From Candidatus Eiseniibacteriota bacterium (lineage in GTDB: Bacteria; Eisenbacteria; RBG-16-71-46): a stretch of 25,867 nucleotides of DNA. The position numbers were made by a program, and so were the translations under genes. Where the stretch lies: contig CAIXRL010000709.1 in NCBI GenBank assembly GCA_903921835.1, positions 1 to 25,867 of the forward strand. The letters are read 5' to 3'. Of the stretch, positions 22,159-25,867 are shown in pieces. The notes beneath the pieces are model-generated. The model saw only the letters and a list, made by a program, of their open reading frames with translations. It ran no database searches and had not been told where the DNA came from. Position 1 is the first letter of the stretch, and each line of letters begins with the position of its first letter.

Positions 22159-24096
22159 TCACCTCCACGAGTTGAGCCAGCCGGACCCCGCGGCCGCGCC
22201 GCGAAATCCGCCCGGCCTCTGTGCCGGCGCCGCGGGCGATTCCCGCTGCGCCTCCGACGACTCTTCCTCGGCGAGCGGCGCCGCCCACCGCTCCGCCTCC
22301 GCGCCCAGCCCCTCGATGAACTCGCGGCCGCAGATATACAGCGCCGCCAGCGCGTAGACCGACAAGTCGAGCGCCTCGTTACGATCGCGCAGCTTCTTCC
22401 AGAACGGCACCGAGCCGCGGCCGCGCACGATCTTGCGAATCTTCTTCTCGGCCGTGAGCTGGTCGACGTACTCCATGTCGAACCAGGGCAGCTTCGGGAA
22501 GTGGTAGTAGCCCGGGCCCGGCGCGTGGATCTTCAGGCGTGAGTAGATCCGGTCCTTCCCCGAGTCGACGCAGAGCACGAAGAGCGGCGTGCGGTACTTG
22601 TTGTTGTACGAGGGCTTGCCGACCAACGGCTTCGCGATCTCCGGACCGCCCTTGATCGCGAACACGCGCCGGTCCGTGCGCGGCTTGCAGAACGCGTACA
22701 CCTGCTCCGAGTGGTGCCCGCCCGAATCGATCGCCGTGCACACGATCGGCATCGCGCGCCCACTCGCGTGTGTCCACGTGCGCCGCAGGTAGGCGTCCAG
22801 GTCGAACCACACCTGCTCGCCCTCGGGATCCCCGTGGAACTGCCGCCAGTCGATCGCCCACGACTCCTCGCCGGCGCCCCAGCCGGTCACCTGCGCCTCG
22901 AGGCGATCGCCCTGCACGTCCACCGAGGCCACGAGCACGCCGACGCCGGCGGGGACCTCGGCGGGGTAGACCTCCGCGCGCGCGATGATCTCGCGGTCCT
23001 CGAGCTTCTCGCCGATCTCCTCCCAGGTCTCACCCAGGCGCAGGTTGATGAAGTCCTGCAGCAGCTCGTAGGTGCCGCGCCGGACCTCGCGCGTGGCCGC
23101 AACGAACTCCCGGGCCATCTGTGCCCACGACAGCCACCCCAGCGGCGAGTACATGCCCGGCAGGTGGTAGCTGCGCATGAAACCGTCGCCCGGGGCCGTC
23201 GGCCGCCACTCGCCACGCAGCAGCATCGTGGTCTTGTGGTGCTCCTCGGTCACGCAGCCGCACTCGGGACAGAGCAACTCGGCAGTCTCGGGTCGGTCCT
23301 CGGCCCAGCGAATCGAGAAGTGCTCGCCCTCGACCCTCCCGAACGGGTCGGATCCCGCCCACGTGAGGAAGTCCATGCGGCCGCAGTGGAGGCACGGCAC
23401 GTAGTAGCGCCGCATGTCCCCCTGCAGGAACGCCGGCTCGATGTGCGAGGTCTCCTTCTTGCCCGGCGTGCTGGCGAGATAGATCTTCCGGTTGGCGAAG
23501 GTGGTCGTGCGCACGCTCGCCAGCGCGATCGGCGTACCCTCCTGGTCGACGTCGTGCGGGAAGCGGTCCACCTCGTCGGCCATGATTCGTCGAATCGGGT
23601 CAGACGACAGCGCGGCCGCGCTCTGCGCCGATGCGATCACCAGCGTGCCGCCCGGGAAATCCTTCTGGATGAGCGTATTGCCCGAGTCGCGCGATCGCGG
23701 CGCCGCCACGAGGGACTTCAGCTGCGGACAGGCATCGATCATCGGCCGGATGCGGCGCTTGCTGTACTTCTTGGCGAAGTCGAAGTTGGGCACGACCAGC
23801 AGGAAGGGGCTCGGATCGTGCGCAATCGAGTAGCCGATCCAGTTGAGCCCCGTCTCCGTGCCGGCGATCTGTGCCGCTTTCATCAGCGAGACGAACTGGA
23901 TCGGGTCCAGCGCCGAAAGCGAGTCCATGATCTCGCGCGCGAAGGGCACCCGCGACGTGCGCCACGGCCCGAAAGCGGCCGTCGTCTCGCGTGTCAGGAT
24001 GCGGTTCTGGTCCGCCCACTCCGAAACCGTGAGCCGAGTCGGCGCCTCGAGCCCCTCGCGCGCCGCTCCCCACACCGCCTCGAGCGCCGCGCTCAT
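22159..24096 (-). CDS. Large terminase subunit, GpA family
   Basis: A 645-residue DNA-packaging motor and nuclease. ATPase part: an adenine-binding-type N-terminus, a loop AAQIAGTETGLNWIGY (residues 74-89) at the Walker A position of GpA proteins, and a Walker B motif RIMADEVDRF (170-179). Two CxxC pairs (235/238 and 276/279) form the zinc site known in GpA terminases. The nuclease part has likely metal-binding acids Asp393 (SVDVQGDRLE), Asp457 (AIDSGG) and Asp577 (EALDL). The start ATG at 24096 overlaps the DUF4031 stop (ATGA). A longer upstream frame is rejected as it would cover that gene. GpA-type enzymes usually cut at cos sites. Confidence 0.95.
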   Translation of the reverse strand: MSAALEAVWGAAREGLEAPTRLTVSEWADQNRILTRETTAAFGPWRTSRVPFAREIMDSLSALDPIQFVSLMKAAQIAGTETGLNWIGYSIAHDPSPFLLVVPNFDFAKKYSKRRIRPMIDACPQLKSLVAAPRSRDSGNTLIQKDFPGGTLVIASAQSAAALSSDPIRRIMADEVDRFPHDVDQEGTPIALASVRTTTFANRKIYLASTPGKKETSHIEPAFLQGDMRRYYVPCLHCGRMDFLTWAGSDPFGRVEGEHFSIRWAEDRPETAELLCPECGCVTEEHHKTTMLLRGEWRPTAPGDGFMRSYHLPGMYSPLGWLSWAQMAREFVAATREVRRGTYELLQDFINLRLGETWEEIGEKLEDREIIARAEVYPAEVPAGVGVLVASVDVQGDRLEAQVTGWGAGEESWAIDWRQFHGDPEGEQVWFDLDAYLRRTWTHASGRAMPIVCTAIDSGGHHSEQVYAFCKPRTDRRVFAIKGGPEIAKPLVGKPSYNNKYRTPLFVLCVDSGKDRIYSRLKIHAPGPGYYHFPKLPWFDMEYVDQLTAEKKIRKIVRGRGSVPFWKKLRDRNEALDLSVYALAALYICGREFIEGLGAEAERWAAPLAEEESSEAQRESPAAPAQRPGGFRGAAAGSGWLNSWR

Positions 24097-24398
24097 CTGG
24101 CGCGCGCCTGGCGGAAGACCGCCGGATTGTTCTCCGCGTAGCGCCGCAACGCCGCGAGGTACTCGGCCTGGCGGTCGAGCCCGGAGCAATCCACGGCGCC
24201 GGCGCGCAGCGCGCGCACGCGCCACATGGGGGAGAGCTCGTAGTGCGGCACGACCAGCGGCTGGAGCCAGTACTGAGGCAATCGCAGGGCCTCGGCGAAC
24301 GCCTTGAGCTCGGCCAGGCTCGTGTCCGAGACCATGTGCGCGGCCAAATCGCCGCTCCAGATGGTCCGCCGCTGGGCCAGGCCGTCCACGAAGATCAC
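24093..24398 (-). CDS. DUF4031 family protein
   Basis: A 101-residue protein that fits DUF4031: a first strand IFVDGL, then HMVSDTSLAELKAFAEALRL, a PQYWLQ segment, PHYELSPMWRVRALRAGAV and a basic end. The biochemical role of this family is unknown to me. It lies between the two terminase genes with 4-base overlaps on both sides (GTGA at 24395 and ATGA at 24093), so it is tightly coupled to them. Start is GTG at 24398. The frame extends to 24854, but that part would overlap the small terminase in another frame. Confidence 0.8.
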   Translation of the reverse strand: MIFVDGLAQRRTIWSGDLAAHMVSDTSLAELKAFAEALRLPQYWLQPLVVPHYELSPMWRVRALRAGAVDCSGLDRQAEYLAALRRYAENNPAVFRQARAR

Positions 24399-25015
24399 GG
24401 CTCCCGCCTCGCCATGGCCCTGATCGGCGCCGGGCCCGATGTCTCGGCCAGCACCGCGAGGATGTCCTCGGTCAGCGCGCGGTGAATGGCCGCCGGATCC
24501 GACTGCCCGGCGAGCAGGGGAGAGAGCCGGTCGGGCAGCCCGAGGAAGTTGTCGCGGATCCTGCGGGTCAGGGCGAACACCTGGGCGCGGACCTCGTCGA
24601 CGTCGATCAACTTTGCGGAGCGCTGGGCGTACTCGAGCTTCGCCAGGCGCGCGAGGTAGGTCTCGCGGGCGGCGCGCGAGGTGGCGTAGCTCGAGACGAC
24701 CTTCGGCGTCCCGGCCTCTCCGCCGGCGCCGGCCTCCAGGCCATCCGGCTCGCGCGCACTCTCCGACGGAGGCTCCGGCGAGCGCGTCCGCACAGAACGC
24801 GTCGAGCCGGTGACCGAGTTGCTGTGCTTGGCCAGGTCGGTGGCGTTGAGCCACTGCGCGTCCGCCTGCGAGGCGTTGATCTTGCCGTCCGAGCCTGGCG
24901 TGATGCGTCCCGCGGCGAGCGCCTTGCGCACCGCCGTGTGCGAGACACCGCGGTGGCGGGAGTAGGCACGAATCGTCATCCCGCCCACGGCGGTCTCCCC
25001 GGCCGCTACGCCCAC
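24395..25015 (-). CDS. Small terminase subunit, Nu1-like
   Basis: A 206-residue protein that recognises the packaging site and loads the large subunit. Residues 13-45 form a winged HTH of the Nu1 type (TIRAYSRHRGVSHTAVRKAL, then AGRITPGSDGKI). The middle (about 65-110) is a disordered Ser/Arg/Pro-rich linker, and residues 113-150 are a helical, charged dimer region (ARETYLARLAKLEYAQRSAK) followed by a VDEVRAQVFALTRRIRDNFL stretch typical of phage small terminases. The GTG start at 25015 has a strong AAGGGGG site; the ATG at 24979 (residue 13) is an alternative. The stop overlaps the DUF4031 start by 4 bases. Confidence 0.88.
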   Translation of the reverse strand: MGVAAGETAVGGMTIRAYSRHRGVSHTAVRKALAAGRITPGSDGKINASQADAQWLNATDLAKHSNSVTGSTRSVRTRSPEPPSESAREPDGLEAGAGGEAGTPKVVSSYATSRAARETYLARLAKLEYAQRSAKLIDVDEVRAQVFALTRRIRDNFLGLPDRLSPLLAGQSDPAAIHRALTEDILAVLAETSGPAPIRAMARREP

Positions 25016-25016
25016 C

Positions 25017-25867
25017 TCACGCCCCCTTCGCCCCGGGGAGAGCGGCCAGGCGGGACGCCTTCCTGCCCGTCAGCAACTCCCAGCGGCCCACGATGACGTC
25101 CACGTAGCGCTCGTCGAGCTCCACGAGACGGGCCCGCAGGCCCAGCGCCTCGCAGGCGATGAGCGTCGAGCCCGACCCGCCGAAGGGATCCAGGACGCGC
25201 TCGCCGCGGCGCACCGAGTTCGCGAGCATCCGCTCGATCAAGGCCACCGGCTTCATCGTCGGGTGGTCGGCGTTCGAAGCCGGCTTGTTCTCGTAGAACA
25301 CGCTGCCGCGCACCGGCTCCACAGTCAGGTCGCGGCCACGCACGATGAGCGTCGTCTCGCCCATGACGATCTGCCACTCGTCCTCGCCCACCTGCTGGAA
25401 GGGCCAGCCCTCGAGCTCGTGAATGGTGGTCTTGTCGCGGCCGCCGTACCAGCGGTGCGCGGCGCCGATCTTCCAGCCGTACAGGATCGGTTCGTGCTGC
25501 CAGTGGTAGTCGCCGCGAGAGAGCACGAGGGCGTTCTTCCGCCAGATGAGGCAGGACGCCAGTTTGAAACCGACGTCGATGAACGCCTTGCGGAACGCGA
25601 TCCCGCCCGTGTCCGAGTGCGCGACGTAGATCGGGGCGCCCGGGCGCATGACGCTGGCGAGCGCGCCGAACGCCGCGTGCAGGAACGTCGAGAACTCGGC
25701 GTCGGTCATGTCGTCGTTCTGGATCGAGCCCGCCGTGCCCTCGTAGGCGACGTTGTAAGGCGGGTCCGTCCAGACGGCGTCCGCGGGCTCGTCCTCGAGC
25801 ACGAGACGGAGATCCCCGACGCGCGTCGCGTCCCCGCACAGCACGCGGTGCTCGCCGAGCAGCCACA
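25017..25867 (-). CDS. DNA methyltransferase, beta-class N6-adenine/N4-cytosine type (partial)
   Basis: The gene runs off the right end, so its start is missing. Visible: a WLLGEHRVLCGDAT lead-in typical of phage modification methylases that carry an N-terminal ParB-like domain. After this come motif IV (TDPPYN), a target region with WHQ-like aromatic and HRWYGGRDKTTI sequence, HPTMKPV, and motif I-like LDPFGGSGST near the end. The order of motif IV before the AdoMet-binding motif marks the beta class. It may protect phage DNA from host restriction or mark packaging sites. The stop lies just before the small terminase start, so it belongs to the same transcript. Confidence 0.9.
   Translation of the reverse strand, partial: WLLGEHRVLCGDATRVGDLRLVLEDEPADAVWTDPPYNVAYEGTAGSIQNDDMTDAEFSTFLHAAFGALASVMRPGAPIYVAHSDTGGIAFRKAFIDVGFKLASCLIWRKNALVLSRGDYHWQHEPILYGWKIGAAHRWYGGRDKTTIHELEGWPFQQVGEDEWQIVMGETTLIVRGRDLTVEPVRGSVFYENKPASNADHPTMKPVALIERMLANSVRRGERVLDPFGGSGSTLIACEALGLRARLVELDERYVDVIVGRWELLTGRKASRLAALPGAKGA

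Noticed and set aside
22711..24141. 476-codon plus-strand frame opposite the large terminase
   Set aside because: Antisense shadow; the minus-strand frame has all GpA terminase motifs.
1..25867. CRISPR arrays, tRNA genes, insertion sequences, integrase or attachment sites
   Set aside because: No regular repeat-spacer pattern, cloverleaf, transposase or recombinase-like protein was seen on either strand by eye.

Overview
The window is the late (virion) half of a tailed-phage or prophage genome with a siphovirus plan: packaging, head, head-tail connection, long tail with tape measure, tail tip, lysis, and a regulator at the left edge. Base composition is strongly GC-rich by eye, with many GTG starts and tightly overlapping genes (ATGA, GTGA, TGATG). 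The host cannot be named. A Gram-negative host is likely but unproven. No integrase, replication gene, tRNA or CRISPR array was seen, so whether this is an integrated prophage is undecided.

Most genes read leftward (minus strand). From the right edge they are: a beta-class DNA methyltransferase cut by the window end; a Nu1-like small terminase; a DUF4031 protein; a GpA-type large terminase; and two small unknowns. The next 3 kb (about 18.5-21.4 kb) reads the other way: a gpW-like head-tail joining protein fused to an N-terminal beta domain, a lambda-type portal, a terminator, and a predicted secreted protein with an FN3-like domain. Leftward reading resumes at 18.4 kb with a GTA-type spike-base protein, an HK97-type prohead protease fused to the start of the major capsid protein, the rest of the capsid protein in another frame, a putative decoration protein, connector and terminator proteins, and the major tail protein. 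After these come a tail-assembly chaperone pair made by -1 frameshifting, the tape measure, five tail-tip or baseplate genes, the J-like tail hub, a GH108 endolysin, an adhesin-like beta protein, a holin candidate, a one-span coiled-coil membrane protein and a double helix-turn-helix regulator.

The parts form one assembly line. TerS/TerL package DNA through the portal into a shell processed by the S78-type protease. gpW-like and connector proteins close the head. The tape measure and its frameshifted chaperone set tail length, and the hub and tip proteins contact the host. Holin and endolysin release progeny.

The most notable points are: (1) the gpW-portal block is inverted, and flipping it back restores the lambda order TerL-W-portal; (2) the capsid gene is broken or split at one point, with a TGATG stop/start overlap, where one missing G would restore a normal capsid sequence; (3) a textbook C-CCT-TTC slippery site lies in the tail chaperone gene; (4) a secreted-protein gene sits in the head module behind a strong terminator; (5) adjacent tail genes look like diverged duplicates.
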